A DNA stretch of 64,000 nucleotides, from assembly GCA_016899975.1 (NCBI GenBank), contig JACJJN010000005.1, forward strand, positions 62,001 through 126,000, given 5' to 3'. Positions 49,707 through 58,778 of the stretch are shown here, one piece after another. Within the stretch, counting starts at the first letter, position 1; every line of letters starts with the position of its first letter. The translations under genes were made by a program, and so were the position numbers. This DNA is from Lacrimispora saccharolytica (lineage in GTDB: Bacteria > Bacillota > Clostridia > Lachnospirales > Lachnospiraceae). The notes under the pieces are model-generated. The model had not been told where the DNA came from. It ran no database searches and was given only the letters and a program-made list of their open reading frames with translations.

Positions 49707-50219
49707 ATGGAATCATTATGCAAATTAATTCAAAAAGTAAAGGAAACAAATACAGGATGGGATCGTCTCTTTAGGCAATTGCAACCACTGATTCGTGGAT
49801 ATACAAAAAAATTATTCTTCCTTGAACGGGAAGATGCGATGCAGGAAATTAATCTTGCAATTTTTTTAACTGTGCGAACAATGAAACATTATAACAGTGA
49901 CAGAGAATGTCTCAAATATATTGCCACCGGAGTCTACTACGCATACGCCACTTTATGCAAGAATCACTCAGACAATGAACAAACCGTTTCTTTTGAAGAA
50001 AACTATCTTCCTTTTGAAAATAGCATAAGTGACGGCTTATCAGATACTGAATATTTTCTTGAACTTTCAGAACAATTAACTAACATATCGCCCCGCAAAA
50101 AAGAGATTGCGACATATCTTTTACAGGGCTATAAAGACAGCGAAATAGCATCAAAACTAAAAGTTTCCCGCCAATACATTTACAAAGTAAAGCAGGAACT
50201 TTTTCGCCCTAAGAACTGA
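49707..50219 (+). CDS. TcdR/UviA-like RNA polymerase sigma factor
   Basis: A 170-residue group-5-type sigma factor. Region 2 spans about 20-90 (LFRQLQPLIRGYTKKLFFLEREDAMQEINLAIFLTVRTMKHYNSDRECLKYIATGVYYAYATL) and region 4 about 120-168 (LTNISPRKKEIATYLLQGYKDSEIASKLKVSRQYIYKVKQEL). Size, region 2 sequence and the adjoining holin resemble TcdR (with TcdE) and UviA (with UviB), sigma factors that drive toxin or bacteriocin genes. AGAGAGGTG precedes the start. Codon use is AT-rich relative to flanking biosynthetic genes, suggesting acquisition. Confidence 0.78.
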   Translation: MESLCKLIQKVKETNTGWDRLFRQLQPLIRGYTKKLFFLEREDAMQEINLAIFLTVRTMKHYNSDRECLKYIATGVYYAYATLCKNHSDNEQTVSFEENYLPFENSISDGLSDTEYFLELSEQLTNISPRKKEIATYLLQGYKDSEIASKLKVSRQYIYKVKQELFRPKN

Positions 50220-50269
50220 CGGTATAAATCATTTTAGTTTTACGCCGTTCCTGAAAAGAAGGTGTTTCT

Positions 50270-50650
50270 ATGGTTGGCAACGAATCGATAACACAAAAAA
50301 AACAATATCTGAATTTGTATGCCACTTTAAGTCAAACAATAAACATACTCTCAGAAATAGCCGCTTCACTTAGTCAAGATAAGAACAGAAAATTTTTTTC
50401 TCGGCAAACGAATCTTGAAATAGAACAAATTGTAAATCATTTGAATGACTTTGCTCAGGATAAATATTCTGTCTGCAGGCATATCTTGCAGTTGATTAAT
50501 GACCTCCCCAGTGAAACAGAGAAAAATATTCTGCTGTTAAAGTACATTCATGGATATACCTGGGAAGAAATAAGTGAACATCTAAATTATAGCTTACGCC
50601 AAATATACAACATACATAATCATGCTTTAGAACATTTGACACTAGAATAA
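50270..50650 (+). CDS. Sigma-like HTH protein, phage ArpU/DUF1492 type
   Basis: A 126-residue protein with an N-terminal helical part (QYLNLYATLSQTINILSEIAASLSQDKN) and a C-terminal region-4-like HTH (INDLPSETEKNILLLKYIHGYTWEEISEHLNYSLRQIYNIHNHALEHLTL, about 78-126). Similar proteins control late genes in phages of Firmicutes. It lacks sigma region 2, so it may modulate rather than replace a sigma factor. It follows the TcdR-like gene by 50 nt and ends before a strong terminator. Exact family is uncertain. Confidence 0.65.
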   Translation: MVGNESITQKKQYLNLYATLSQTINILSEIAASLSQDKNRKFFSRQTNLEIEQIVNHLNDFAQDKYSVCRHILQLINDLPSETEKNILLLKYIHGYTWEEISEHLNYSLRQIYNIHNHALEHLTLE

Positions 50651-50728
50651 CAGATGGTAATGTAAACTGCCTGTTTTACGCTAGAATCAGATTTGTTAAT
50701 AATTATCATCGCAAGCTACGTTTAACAT

Positions 50729-50775
50729 AAAAGAAGGACCTTGGTCTCATTTTGACCCACGGTCCTTCTTTTTTT
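50729..50775. terminator. Bidirectional terminator between the sigma cassette and argD
   Basis: AAGAAGGACC / GGTCCTTCTT with an inner GGTC/GACC stem and TTTTTTT on the right. Confidence 0.85.
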
Positions 50776-50835
50776 AGGCTATGCTTTTTTCATAGCCTCA
50801 TTTACACAAACTTTGGGATACTCCCTCATGGATAG

Positions 50836-52023
50836 CTAAAAGCTCTTCTCCAGCTTCTCAATCATCTCATCCACATCCGCCTCCGTAATCACCAGCGGCG
50901 GCACCATCCGCAGAACATCCGAGCCTGCCGTGATCACCAACAGTCCGTTTTTCAGCGCCTGCTGAACGATCTCACCCACCGGCCGACCGGATACCACCAG
51001 GCCCTGCATCAGACCTTTGCCCCGGCGCACGGTCAGGAACTCATACTTCTCCACCAGTTCATCCAGCTGTTTTTCCAGATAAGCGGAAACCTGCTGTACA
51101 TGATCGACAATCTTCTCTTTTTCAAAAATATCGAACACTGCGCTGACAGCCGCACATGCCAGCGGATTTCCTCCGTAGGTCGTGCCGTGATCTCCCGGCA
51201 CCAGGGAATGTTCCGCGGTTTTCTGATTCAACACAAACGCGCCTACCGGGATTCCGCAGCCAAGCGCCTTGGCACAGGTCATGATATCCGGCTTCACACC
51301 GTACTGCTGCCAGGCGAACATACTTCCGGTACGGCCCATTCCACACTGGATCTCATCCAGGATCAGCAGGATATCCTTCTCATCGCACAGTGCCCTGACG
51401 CCTTTGAGAAATTCAGGATCTGCCGGGTAAATTCCTCCCTCTCCCTGAACCGTCTCCAGAATGATCGCACAGGTCTTTTCCGTAATCTGCGCTTTTACGC
51501 TCTCCAGGTCGTTGAAATCCGCAAACCGGATTCCTCCGATCAGCGGACGGAACGGATCCTGATAATGGGTATTTCCTGTCACCGAAAGAGCGCCCATACT
51601 CCTTCCGTGGAACGAGTGGTTCATGGCAATGATCTCATGGTCACTGTGTCCATCCCTCAGGTAGGCATATTTTCTCGCCGCTTTCAGCGCCCCTTCGATG
51701 GCTTCCGTTCCGCTGTTGGTAAAGAAGACCTTATCCATCCCGCTGGCTTTCACCAGTTTTTCTGCGGCATCCGCCATCGGCTCGTTGTAGTACAGATTGG
51801 AGGTGTGGATCAGCCGGTCGATCTGATCTTTCAGGGTCTGATCGTACGTTTCATTTCCATAGCCCAAAGCAAACACTGCGATTCCCGCAGCGAAATCCAG
51901 ATATTCCTTTCCCTCCACATCATACAGCCGGACCCCTTTTCCGTGATCCAGAACCACCGGGTAACGGTTATAGGTGTGCAGCACATAATTTTCCGCTTTT
52001 TCCATGATCTCATTTGCTTTCAT
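50836..52023 (-). CDS. argD: Acetylornithine aminotransferase
   Basis: A 395-residue class III aminotransferase. It shows the PLP-site pattern [49 protein letters not shown] and the Schiff-base lysine in [15 protein letters not shown], then [14 protein letters not shown]. It converts N-acetylglutamate semialdehyde to N-acetylornithine. The ATG at 52023 follows GAGGAG and overlaps argB by 14 bp. Last gene of argCJBD. Confidence 0.95.
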   Translation of the reverse strand: MKANEIMEKAENYVLHTYNRYPVVLDHGKGVRLYDVEGKEYLDFAAGIAVFALGYGNETYDQTLKDQIDRLIHTSNLYYNEPMADAAEKLVKASGMDKVFFTNSGTEAIEGALKAARKYAYLRDGHSDHEIIAMNHSFHGRSMGALSVTGNTHYQDPFRPLIGGIRFADFNDLESVKAQITEKTCAIILETVQGEGGIYPADPEFLKGVRALCDEKDILLILDEIQCGMGRTGSMFAWQQYGVKPDIMTCAKALGCGIPVGAFVLNQKTAEHSLVPGDHGTTYGGNPLACAAVSAVFDIFEKEKIVDHVQQVSAYLEKQLDELVEKYEFLTVRRGKGLMQGLVVSGRPVGEIVQQALKNGLLVITAGSDVLRMVPPLVITEADVDEMIEKLEKSF

Positions 52024-52906
52024 GATAGAATTTCTCCTCGCTTTCATCCAGGATCGCGGTTCCGATTCCCTTGTTGGTAAAGATTTCCAGAAGCAGGCAA
52101 TGTGGGATCCTTCCGTCCAGGATATGTACCCGGGACACTCCATTCTCAATGGCGTCAATGCAGTTCTGCAGCTTCGGTATCATTCCTCCGCCCACATTTC
52201 CGTCTGCGATCAGTTTCTTCGCCTCGCTGATATGGAGTTCTGAGATCAGGCTGTCGGCATCGGAATAATCCCGGTAAACCCCTTCGATATCCGTCAGGAA
52301 CGCCAGTTTTTCCGCATGCATCGCCCGGGCAATGGCACAAGCCGCATCGTCCGCGTTGATATTATAAGTATTGAAATCATCGTCAAATCCCACCGGGCAG
52401 ATGACCGGAAGGAAATCATTCTCCAGAAGCTTCTTCAGCATTTCCGGCTCCACATGGTCAATGTCTCCGACAAACCCGATGTCCTGTCCGCCGGACAGTT
52501 TTTTCTTTACATGGAGCAGCGCGCCGTCCTTGCCGCTGATCCCGATGGCTTTCACTCCCAGGGACTCGATCATCGTCACCAGTTCTTTGTTGACCTTGTT
52601 CAGCACCATCTCCGCAACTTCCATGGTCGCCGCATCGGTCACCCGCAGCCCGTTGATGAATTTCGGCTCCATGCCAACTTTTCCTACCCAGCGGCTGATC
52701 TCCTTTCCTCCGCCATGGACGATGATCGGTTTGAAGCCTACCAGTTTCAGAAGTACCACGTCTTTGATCACGTTCCGTTTCAGCTCTTCGTCCACCATCG
52801 CGCTTCCGCCGTACTTGACGATGATCACCTTCCGGTTGAACCGCTGAATATACGGCAGCGCCTCGATCAAAACTTCCGCTTTGTCCAGATACATTTTATT
52901 TACCAT
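52010..52906 (-). CDS. argB: Acetylglutamate kinase
   Basis: A 298-residue amino-acid kinase with [22 protein letters not shown], the substrate-binding [11 protein letters not shown] and [12 protein letters not shown]. It phosphorylates N-acetylglutamate. The N-terminal extension ([24 protein letters not shown]) is the helix found in arginine-inhibited hexameric ArgB, so feedback inhibition by arginine is likely. GGAGGAGAG precedes the start. Confidence 0.96.
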   Translation of the reverse strand: MVNKMYLDKAEVLIEALPYIQRFNRKVIIVKYGGSAMVDEELKRNVIKDVVLLKLVGFKPIIVHGGGKEISRWVGKVGMEPKFINGLRVTDAATMEVAEMVLNKVNKELVTMIESLGVKAIGISGKDGALLHVKKKLSGGQDIGFVGDIDHVEPEMLKKLLENDFLPVICPVGFDDDFNTYNINADDAACAIARAMHAEKLAFLTDIEGVYRDYSDADSLISELHISEAKKLIADGNVGGGMIPKLQNCIDAIENGVSRVHILDGRIPHCLLLEIFTNKGIGTAILDESEEKFYHESK

Positions 52907-52973
52907 TTTCTTCTCTCCTCCAAAACAGCCTTCTTAATTATCACACACTCACCACAACCAGCGGCATGCCATT

Positions 52974-54197
52974 TTATGACCTGTAATCCGCATTGATCTT
53001 TACATAATCGTAGGACAGGTCGCAGCCCCAGGCGGTCGCCTCCGCGGTTCCCATATGAATATCTGCCACCGCTGTGACCTTCTCCTCCGACAGGATCTTC
53101 GTCGCTTCTTCCTCACTGTAGTCAGTCGCCACTCCGTCTTTGATGATCTGCAGCTTTCCTGCCGCGCTCTCAAAATACAAGTCCACCTTCTCCGGGTCAA
53201 ACTGTGCTCCGGAATATCCCATCGCGCACAGGATCCTTCCCCAGTTGGCGTCATGACCGAAGATTGCCGCCTTGGTCAGGCTGGAGGTGATCACCGATTT
53301 GCTCAGAGTCACTGCCTGCTCCTTGCTCTCTGCTCCAACCACTTTCACCTCAAACAGCGCCGTAGCGCCCTCGCCGTCCCCTGCGATCTGCATCGCCTGG
53401 GTTTTATTCACCTCAAACAGCGCCGCTTTGAACGCTTCGTAATCTTCATTCTTCTCCGTGATTTCCGGATTTCCCGCCATTCCGTTGGCAAGCAGCAGCA
53501 CCGTATCATTGGTGGAGGTATCTCCGTCCACAGACACCATGTTGTAGGTATCCTGGACCACCTCGCTCAGCGCTTCCTGCAGAAGTTCCTTGGAAATGCT
53601 CACATCCGTTGTCACAAAGCTGAGCATCGTACACATATTTGGATGGATCATTCCGGAACCTTTGCACATGCTTCCGATGGTCACTGTCTTTCCTCCGATT
53701 TCCAGAGAAACCGCCGTCTCCTTGGAGTGTGTGTCCGTCGTCATGATCGCCCGCGCCGCCATGGCTCCCGCCTCCGGAGAATCCTCCAGCATCAGCGCCA
53801 GCTTCGCGATGCCTCCCTTGATCCTGTCGATGGGAAGCTGCTGTCCGATGACTCCTGTGGATGCCACCAGCACTGCCGTCTCCGGTACCTTCAGCATTTC
53901 AGAAGCAGCTGCGGCTGTCTCCTTACAGTAGCCCATGCCTTCCGCGCCGGTACACGCGTTGGCAATCCCACTGTTGCATACCACCACCCGCGCGCCGTCC
54001 TGGTGATAGACGATCTCCTGGTCCCACTTCACCGGAGCCGCCTTGACCACATTGGTCGTAAACGTACCTGCCGCATGGCACGGAACCTCGCTGAAGATCA
54101 TCGCCATATCCATAGTTCCTTCTTTTTTTATCCCTGCAGCGCATCCCGCCGCCTGAAATCCCTTTGCCGCGGTAACACCGCCGTCTATTTTCTTCAT
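52974..54197 (-). CDS. argJ: Bifunctional ornithine acetyltransferase/N-acetylglutamate synthase
   Basis: A 407-residue protein. The autocleavage site lies in KGSGMIHPNMCTMLSFVTTD (Thr of NMCTML), with GVTAAKGFQAAGCAAGIKK at the N-terminus, VASTGVIGQQLP and the C-terminal SFVNADYRS-like end KINADYRS. ArgJ moves the acetyl group from N-acetylornithine to glutamate and recycles it; some forms also use acetyl-CoA. It lies between argC and argB. Confidence 0.96.
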   Translation of the reverse strand: MKKIDGGVTAAKGFQAAGCAAGIKKEGTMDMAMIFSEVPCHAAGTFTTNVVKAAPVKWDQEIVYHQDGARVVVCNSGIANACTGAEGMGYCKETAAAASEMLKVPETAVLVASTGVIGQQLPIDRIKGGIAKLALMLEDSPEAGAMAARAIMTTDTHSKETAVSLEIGGKTVTIGSMCKGSGMIHPNMCTMLSFVTTDVSISKELLQEALSEVVQDTYNMVSVDGDTSTNDTVLLLANGMAGNPEITEKNEDYEAFKAALFEVNKTQAMQIAGDGEGATALFEVKVVGAESKEQAVTLSKSVITSSLTKAAIFGHDANWGRILCAMGYSGAQFDPEKVDLYFESAAGKLQIIKDGVATDYSEEEATKILSEEKVTAVADIHMGTAEATAWGCDLSYDYVKINADYRS

Positions 54198-54238
54198 ATT
54201 CAGAACTTCCTTTCCAAGATTTTTGTTATGGCATTTCC

Positions 54239-55279
54239 TTACGGAAAGACCGGCGCCATCCGAAGACCCTCATCCTCAGGCAGACCGAACATCAGATTCA
54301 TGTTCTGCACCGCCTGTCCGGCTGCGCCTTTGACAAGATTGTCCATCGCTCCCATCATAATGATGCGGTTGGTTCTCGGATCGATCTTGAAATTCACATC
54401 CACAAAGTTGCTTCCTTCCACCCATCTGGTCTGCGGGCATGCGCCGTTTTCCAGAACGCGGACAAATTTTTCCTTCGCATAATATTTATTGTAGATTGCC
54501 CGTACTTCTTCCTCCGTGACATCCTTTTTCAGGCTGGCGTAAGCAGTGATCAGGATTCCCCGGTTCATCGGCACCAGATGCGGAGTGAAATTGATATGCA
54601 TCGGATACCCTGCCGCGTAGCCCAGCTGTTCCTCGATCTCCGGTGTATGACGGTGGGACGCAACGCCGTAGGCTTTGATATTTTCATTGACCTCACAGTA
54701 AAGATTATCCACCTTCGCGCCTCTTCCCGCTCCGGAGGTACCGGATTTGGCGTCAATGATCACCGTATTCCCATCAATGATCCCCTCCTTCAGCAGCGGA
54801 TAGATGGACAGGGTGGAACAGGTCGGATAACATCCCGGATTGGCAACCAGCCTTGCCTGCTTCACCGCCTCACGATTGATCTCGCACAGTCCGTAAACCG
54901 CCTCGTCAAGGAACTGCGGCGCTTTGTGCTCCAGTTTGTACCATTCCTCATAAACCTTTACATCTTTGATACGAAAGTCCGCGCTCAGATCGATCACCTT
55001 TGTTTTGGAAAGGATCTCTTCATTGACCAGAGACGCACACAGTCCCTGGGGAGTCGCCGTGAAGATCACATCCACTTCGTCGGCAAGCTGCTCCATGTTG
55101 TCATCTCTGCACACATCCTCCACCAGCTGAAACATATTCTGATATACTTCCGCATACTTCTTATCTATATAGCTTCGGGAGCCGTACCATACGATCTTGG
55201 CATCCCTGTGCCCGAGAAGCAGACGCACCAGCTCACCTCCGGCATAACCTGTCGCTCCGATAATTCCTGCTTTTATCAT
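54239..55279 (-). CDS. argC: N-acetyl-gamma-glutamyl-phosphate reductase
   Basis: A 346-residue reductase. NADP-binding GIIGATGYAGGELVRLLLGH starts the protein; the catalytic Cys lies in VANPGCYPTCS, with KSGTSGAGRGAK and the HTPEIEE His motif. It reduces N-acetylglutamyl phosphate. The ATG at 55279 follows AAGGAGAAC. It is the first gene of argCJBD, transcribed from the promoter at 55431-55459. Confidence 0.96.
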   Translation of the reverse strand: MIKAGIIGATGYAGGELVRLLLGHRDAKIVWYGSRSYIDKKYAEVYQNMFQLVEDVCRDDNMEQLADEVDVIFTATPQGLCASLVNEEILSKTKVIDLSADFRIKDVKVYEEWYKLEHKAPQFLDEAVYGLCEINREAVKQARLVANPGCYPTCSTLSIYPLLKEGIIDGNTVIIDAKSGTSGAGRGAKVDNLYCEVNENIKAYGVASHRHTPEIEEQLGYAAGYPMHINFTPHLVPMNRGILITAYASLKKDVTEEEVRAIYNKYYAKEKFVRVLENGACPQTRWVEGSNFVDVNFKIDPRTNRIIMMGAMDNLVKGAAGQAVQNMNLMFGLPEDEGLRMAPVFP

Positions 55280-55327
55280 CGTTTCTGTTCTCCTTTTTTT
55301 CTGCTCCGTCTTTTTCCGGGGCTTCAT

Positions 55328-55388
55328 TTCCGCGGGCAACGAGCCAAGCGGGCATGCTTGCATGCCTATTTGGCGACTGCCGCGAGAG
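55328..55388. repeat. Dispersed repeat family 2, copy 3
   Basis: TTCCGCGGGCAACGAGCCAA, then GGCATGC tt GCATGCC and TTGGCGACTGCCGCG. Compared with 27359-27416 the inner stem changes GACATGC/GCATGTC to GGCATGC/GCATGCC, a compensatory pair change. It lies in the argC leader. Confidence 0.65.
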
Positions 55389-55430
55389 TCAAATGCTCAG
55401 CAGCTTGCTGCTTAGTATTTGGCTTGCATA

Positions 55431-55459
55431 AGTATACACCAAAATTGTATATTAATCAA
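55431..55459 (-). promoter_or_regulatory. Promoter of argCJBD
   Basis: On the minus strand TTGATT (55459-55454), 17 nt, TATACT (55436-55431). The transcript leader includes the family 2 repeat. Confidence 0.8.
55445..55459. promoter_or_regulatory. Candidate ArgR/AhrC box
   Basis: TTGTATATTAATCAA, a near-palindrome with the general ARG-box form, overlapping the -35 of the argC promoter. Binding here would repress argC; effect on argG is unclear. Confidence 0.5.
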
Positions 55460-55486
55460 GTTTTTTTGTATTTTTTTAAAATAAGC

Positions 55487-55515
55487 TTGCATATTTCTCC
55501 AAAATGATGTATATT
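55487..55515 (+). promoter_or_regulatory. Promoter of argG
   Basis: TTGCAT (55487-55492), 17 nt, TATATT (55510-55515), divergent from the argC promoter. Confidence 0.75.
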
Positions 55516-55598
55516 TAATCCAGACTTTACACGGCGGCGGAAGACTCACGTCACTGCCGCTGTTTCACACCGACGAAACTATCAGGGAGGATTTTATC

Positions 55599-56828
55599 AT
55601 GAAAGAAAAAGTAATACTCGCATATTCCGGCGGACTGGACACCACCGCCATCATTCCGTGGCTGAAGGAGACATTTGATTACGAAGTCATCTGCTGCTGC
55701 ATCGACTGCGGACAGGGCAACGAGCTGAACGGTCTGGACGAGCGTGCAAAACTTTCCGGCGCTTCCAAATTATATATTGAAAATATTATCGACGAATTCT
55801 GCGACGAATATATTATGCCGTGTGTACAGGCAGGCGCTGTCTATGAGCACAAATATCTGCTCGGCACCTCTATGGCACGCCCGGCAATCGCAAAGAAACT
55901 GGTAGAGATTGCAAGAAAAGAAGGCGCTTCCGCCATCTGCCACGGCGCAACCGGAAAAGGCAATGACCAGATCCGTTTCGAACTTGGCATCAAAGCCCTT
56001 GCTCCGGATCTGAAGATCATCGCTCCGTGGAGAATGACCGACGTATGGACCATGCAGTCCCGGGAAGATGAGATTGAATACTGCCACAAACACGGCATCG
56101 ATCTGCCGTTCGACGCCAGCCACAGCTACAGCCGTGACAGAAACCTGTGGCACATCAGCCATGAAGGACTGGAACTGGAAGACCCGGCCAATGAACCGAA
56201 CTATGACCACATGCTGGTGCTGGGCGTAACTCCGGAAAAAGCTCCGGACGAAGGCGAATATGTGACCATGACATTTGAGCAGGGTATTCCGAAGACTCTG
56301 AACGGAAAAGCCATGAAAGTTTCCGAAATCATCACTGAGCTGAACGCCCTTGGCGGAAAACATGGCATCGGTATTGTAGATATCGTGGAAAACCGTGTGG
56401 TAGGAATGAAATCCAGAGGTGTATACGAGACTCCTGGAGGAACCATCCTGATGGAAGCACATGACCAGCTGGAAGAACTGATCCTGGATCGTGACACCAT
56501 GGAAATGAAGAAAAAACTTGGCAGCCAGTTTGCTCAGGTAGTTTACGAAGGAAAATGGTTCACCCCGCTTCGCGAGGCGCTGCAGGCATTTGTGGAATCC
56601 ACCCAGAAATACGTGACCGGCGAAGTAAAATTCAAACTGTACAAAGGCAATATCATCAAAGCCGGAACCACCTCTCCGTACAGCCTGTACAATGAATCTC
56701 TGGCTTCCTTCACCACCGGAGATCTGTACGATCACCACGACGCAGACGGATTTATCACTCTGTTCGGACTCCCACTGAAAGTAAGAGCAATGAAGATGCT
56801 GGAAGTGGAAAAGAATAAAGATAAATAA
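55599..56828 (+). CDS. argG: Argininosuccinate synthase
   Basis: A 409-residue enzyme joining citrulline and aspartate. The ATP-binding PP-loop AYSGGLDTTAIIPWLKE starts the protein, followed by CHGATGKGNDQIRFE and the SYSRDRNLWHISHEG motif. GGGAGG precedes the start. It is divergent from argCJBD and monocistronic; argH is not next to it and is not in the window. Confidence 0.96.
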   Translation: MKEKVILAYSGGLDTTAIIPWLKETFDYEVICCCIDCGQGNELNGLDERAKLSGASKLYIENIIDEFCDEYIMPCVQAGAVYEHKYLLGTSMARPAIAKKLVEIARKEGASAICHGATGKGNDQIRFELGIKALAPDLKIIAPWRMTDVWTMQSREDEIEYCHKHGIDLPFDASHSYSRDRNLWHISHEGLELEDPANEPNYDHMLVLGVTPEKAPDEGEYVTMTFEQGIPKTLNGKAMKVSEIITELNALGGKHGIGIVDIVENRVVGMKSRGVYETPGGTILMEAHDQLEELILDRDTMEMKKKLGSQFAQVVYEGKWFTPLREALQAFVESTQKYVTGEVKFKLYKGNIIKAGTTSPYSLYNESLASFTTGDLYDHHDADGFITLFGLPLKVRAMKMLEVEKNKDK

Positions 56829-56887
56829 AGAATAATCTCAACTGTCGGAAAATCGATTACACAAAGGAAATATCTCTGAAATTACAG

Positions 56888-56940
56888 AAAAGAGGCATGT
56901 TCCCGCACCAGAGCAAAGGTGCGGGAATATACCTCTTTTT
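56888..56940. terminator. Terminator downstream of argG
   Basis: TTCCCGCACC / GGTGCGGGAA with outer AAAAGAGG / CCTCTTTTT. It also ends the converging hydrolase gene. Confidence 0.88.
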
Positions 56941-56948
56941 CGTATGTA

Positions 56949-57875
56949 TCATTTTTTCTCCAGTATAAGCCACCGGCATACGTCGTGATAAACCTTCTGC
57001 CTCTCTTTTTCAAACAGGATTTCATGGCGCATTCCCGGATACAGTTTTCCCTGTACGTTCCGGTATCCCTGCTTTCTCAGATGCTCAATGGCCTGTGCAA
57101 ACTTTTTCCGGTTCTGATAACAGGGATCCTCCTCTCCCGAGAGAAACAGGATCGGCAGTTCCGGGTGATGTATCTGCCATCCATCTTCCCCGTAAGTTTC
57201 CTTCATCAACTCGCCCAGGGCAAAAAATCCGTCCGCCGTGAACGTAAATCCGCAATGGGGATCTTCCTCATAAGCCTTCTGGATCTCCGGATTTGCGCAG
57301 CACCACGCAAAACGGCACTTCTCTTTGGGAAATCTTGCCGCAAACGGCCCGAACGTCAATGCCTCCAGCAGCTTGCTCCGGTGATGCCGCCCAAGGATCA
57401 GCGCCTCTCCATGTCCGAGAAGCATGCCGAGATCCAGCAGATCATTTTTGCTGGGCGAACCGGTCAGGATCACCCCGTCCAGTTCCCCGTCATATTTTTT
57501 CAGATACGTGCGCACCACCAGAGAACCCATACTGTGTCCCAGCAGATAAAACGGCAGCCCCGGCCACCGGCGCTTCGCATAGGCTGTGATCTGATGCAGA
57601 TCCTCCACCAGCGCCCGGCTGCCGCCGCCATACATATATCCCAGATCCTCCTCGCTTCCGACACTTGCGCCGTGTCCGCGATGATCATGGATGATACATG
57701 CCACGCCCTTTTCGGACATGGCTTCCATAAACTCCTGATACCGCTCTTTGTGTTCACTCATCCCATGGCTGATCTGAAGCACCGCCCGCACGTTGGTTCC
57801 TTCCGGCGGCTCCGTGACCAGGACTTCCAGCAAAAGCCGGTCCATCCTGGATGATATTTTAAATGTTTCGCTCAT
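56949..57875 (-). CDS. Alpha/beta hydrolase, monoglyceride lipase/lysophospholipase type
   Basis: A 308-residue serine hydrolase with AVLQISHGMSEHKERYQEFMEAM, DHRGHGAS, the nucleophile elbow LLGHSMGSLV, the acid Asp in FLSGEEDPC and the His in PGMRHEILFE. This matches Hydrolase_4 proteins acting on monoacylglycerols or lysolipids. No signal peptide. The ATG at 57875 follows GGAGAAAGCT; the gene overlaps the zinc-ribbon gene before it by 17 nt. Confidence 0.85.
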   Translation of the reverse strand: MSETFKISSRMDRLLLEVLVTEPPEGTNVRAVLQISHGMSEHKERYQEFMEAMSEKGVACIIHDHRGHGASVGSEEDLGYMYGGGSRALVEDLHQITAYAKRRWPGLPFYLLGHSMGSLVVRTYLKKYDGELDGVILTGSPSKNDLLDLGMLLGHGEALILGRHHRSKLLEALTFGPFAARFPKEKCRFAWCCANPEIQKAYEEDPHCGFTFTADGFFALGELMKETYGEDGWQIHHPELPILFLSGEEDPCYQNRKKFAQAIEHLRKQGYRNVQGKLYPGMRHEILFEKERQKVYHDVCRWLILEKK

Positions 57876-58140
57876 AGCTTTCTCCATCTTCCACCTGAAA
57901 AAGCTCCGTCTCTTCCTCTTTCTCTACGGGAAGAGCAAATCCGGAGACGATCTTATCGTAACATGCTTCACAGAGGTCGAAAGAGTGTCTTTCCATATCT
58001 TTCCCGGAAAAGTACCCCCACCCGGTCTCCAGATGGCAGGCTCCCTCCTTCAGGATCCCCTGCTCCACTCTCAGCTCCCTGCCGCAGCAGTTGCAGATTA
58101 CCTGTTTCAGTTCTTTTGTCTGCCCATAATACTGACGCAT
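57859..58140 (-). CDS. Small zinc-ribbon-like protein of unknown function
   Basis: A 93-residue protein with two Cys pairs, CNCCGREL (about 17-24) and CEACYDKI (about 57-64), likely binding one zinc. The middle reads VEQGILKEGACHLETGWGYFSGKDMERHSFDLCEAC. I do not recognise a named family, though short proteins of this form occur in Lachnospiraceae. It overlaps and is co-transcribed with the hydrolase gene. GGGAGGAAAGAC precedes the start. Confidence 0.7.
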   Translation of the reverse strand: MRQYYGQTKELKQVICNCCGRELRVEQGILKEGACHLETGWGYFSGKDMERHSFDLCEACYDKIVSGFALPVEKEEETELFQVEDGESYERNI

Positions 58141-58233
58141 GTCTTTCCTCCCTGAACGTATTCGAAAATACTCAAAACTTTGCTGCCTTTGATCAAAAAA
58201 ATCATTCGCAGCAAACCTTCTGTTGTCTTTCGA

Positions 58234-58261
58234 ATTGTATCACAGATTTCCCTGCTTTCAA
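58234..58261 (-). promoter_or_regulatory. Promoter of the zinc-ribbon/hydrolase pair
   Basis: On the minus strand TTGAAA (58261-58256), 16 nt, TACAAT (58239-58234). Confidence 0.65.
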
Positions 58262-58336
58262 AGCGGGAACAAAAGGAAACGCAGGAAATGGGTAACAGCC
58301 GGATCCTGTATGCCTGTCAGCACAGCGGCAGCCCTT

Positions 58337-58777
58337 TCAGTCTTCTTTCCGGCTCATCAGGACCGCATCTTCCTTCGGCGCCTCGTAATAACCCTTTCTC
58401 AGCCCGTCCTGCACGAAGCCCAGCTTTTCGTAAAGCCGGATCGCGCTCTCATTGCTCTGGCGCACCTCCAGGTGCCAGACCCTGACCCCTGCTTTTTTCG
58501 TCTCACGGATCAAACCTTCCATCAGCATCTGCCCGATGCCTCTTCTTCTGCAGTCCTCCCGGACACATACATTGGTAATCTCCCCCTCGTCCAGGCTCAG
58601 GATGATCCCGCAGTATCCCAGGATTTCTCCGTCTTCCTCCGCGATCAGAAACAGCGCATCCTCCCGGATCAGAAAGGTGAAAAAACCATTTGCCGTCCAC
58701 GGAGTGGAAAAATTTGCCTCTTCGATGGGCAGTACCTGATCCAGATCCGGGATTTCCATCTGACGTATCGTTACCAT
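58337..58777 (-). CDS. rimI: Ribosomal protein S18-alanine N-acetyltransferase
   Basis: A 146-residue GNAT enzyme: IRQMEIPDLDQVLPIEEANFSTPW is the RimI start, with the acetyl-CoA loop VREDCRRRGIGQMLMEGLI and LEVRQSNESAIRLYEKLGFVQDGLRKGYYEAP. RimI acetylates the N-terminal alanine of S18. It starts one base after the tsaB stop; tsaE-tsaB-rimI is a conserved order in Firmicutes. Confidence 0.93.
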   Translation of the reverse strand: MVTIRQMEIPDLDQVLPIEEANFSTPWTANGFFTFLIREDALFLIAEEDGEILGYCGIILSLDEGEITNVCVREDCRRRGIGQMLMEGLIRETKKAGVRVWHLEVRQSNESAIRLYEKLGFVQDGLRKGYYEAPKEDAVLMSRKED

Positions 58778-58778
58778 A

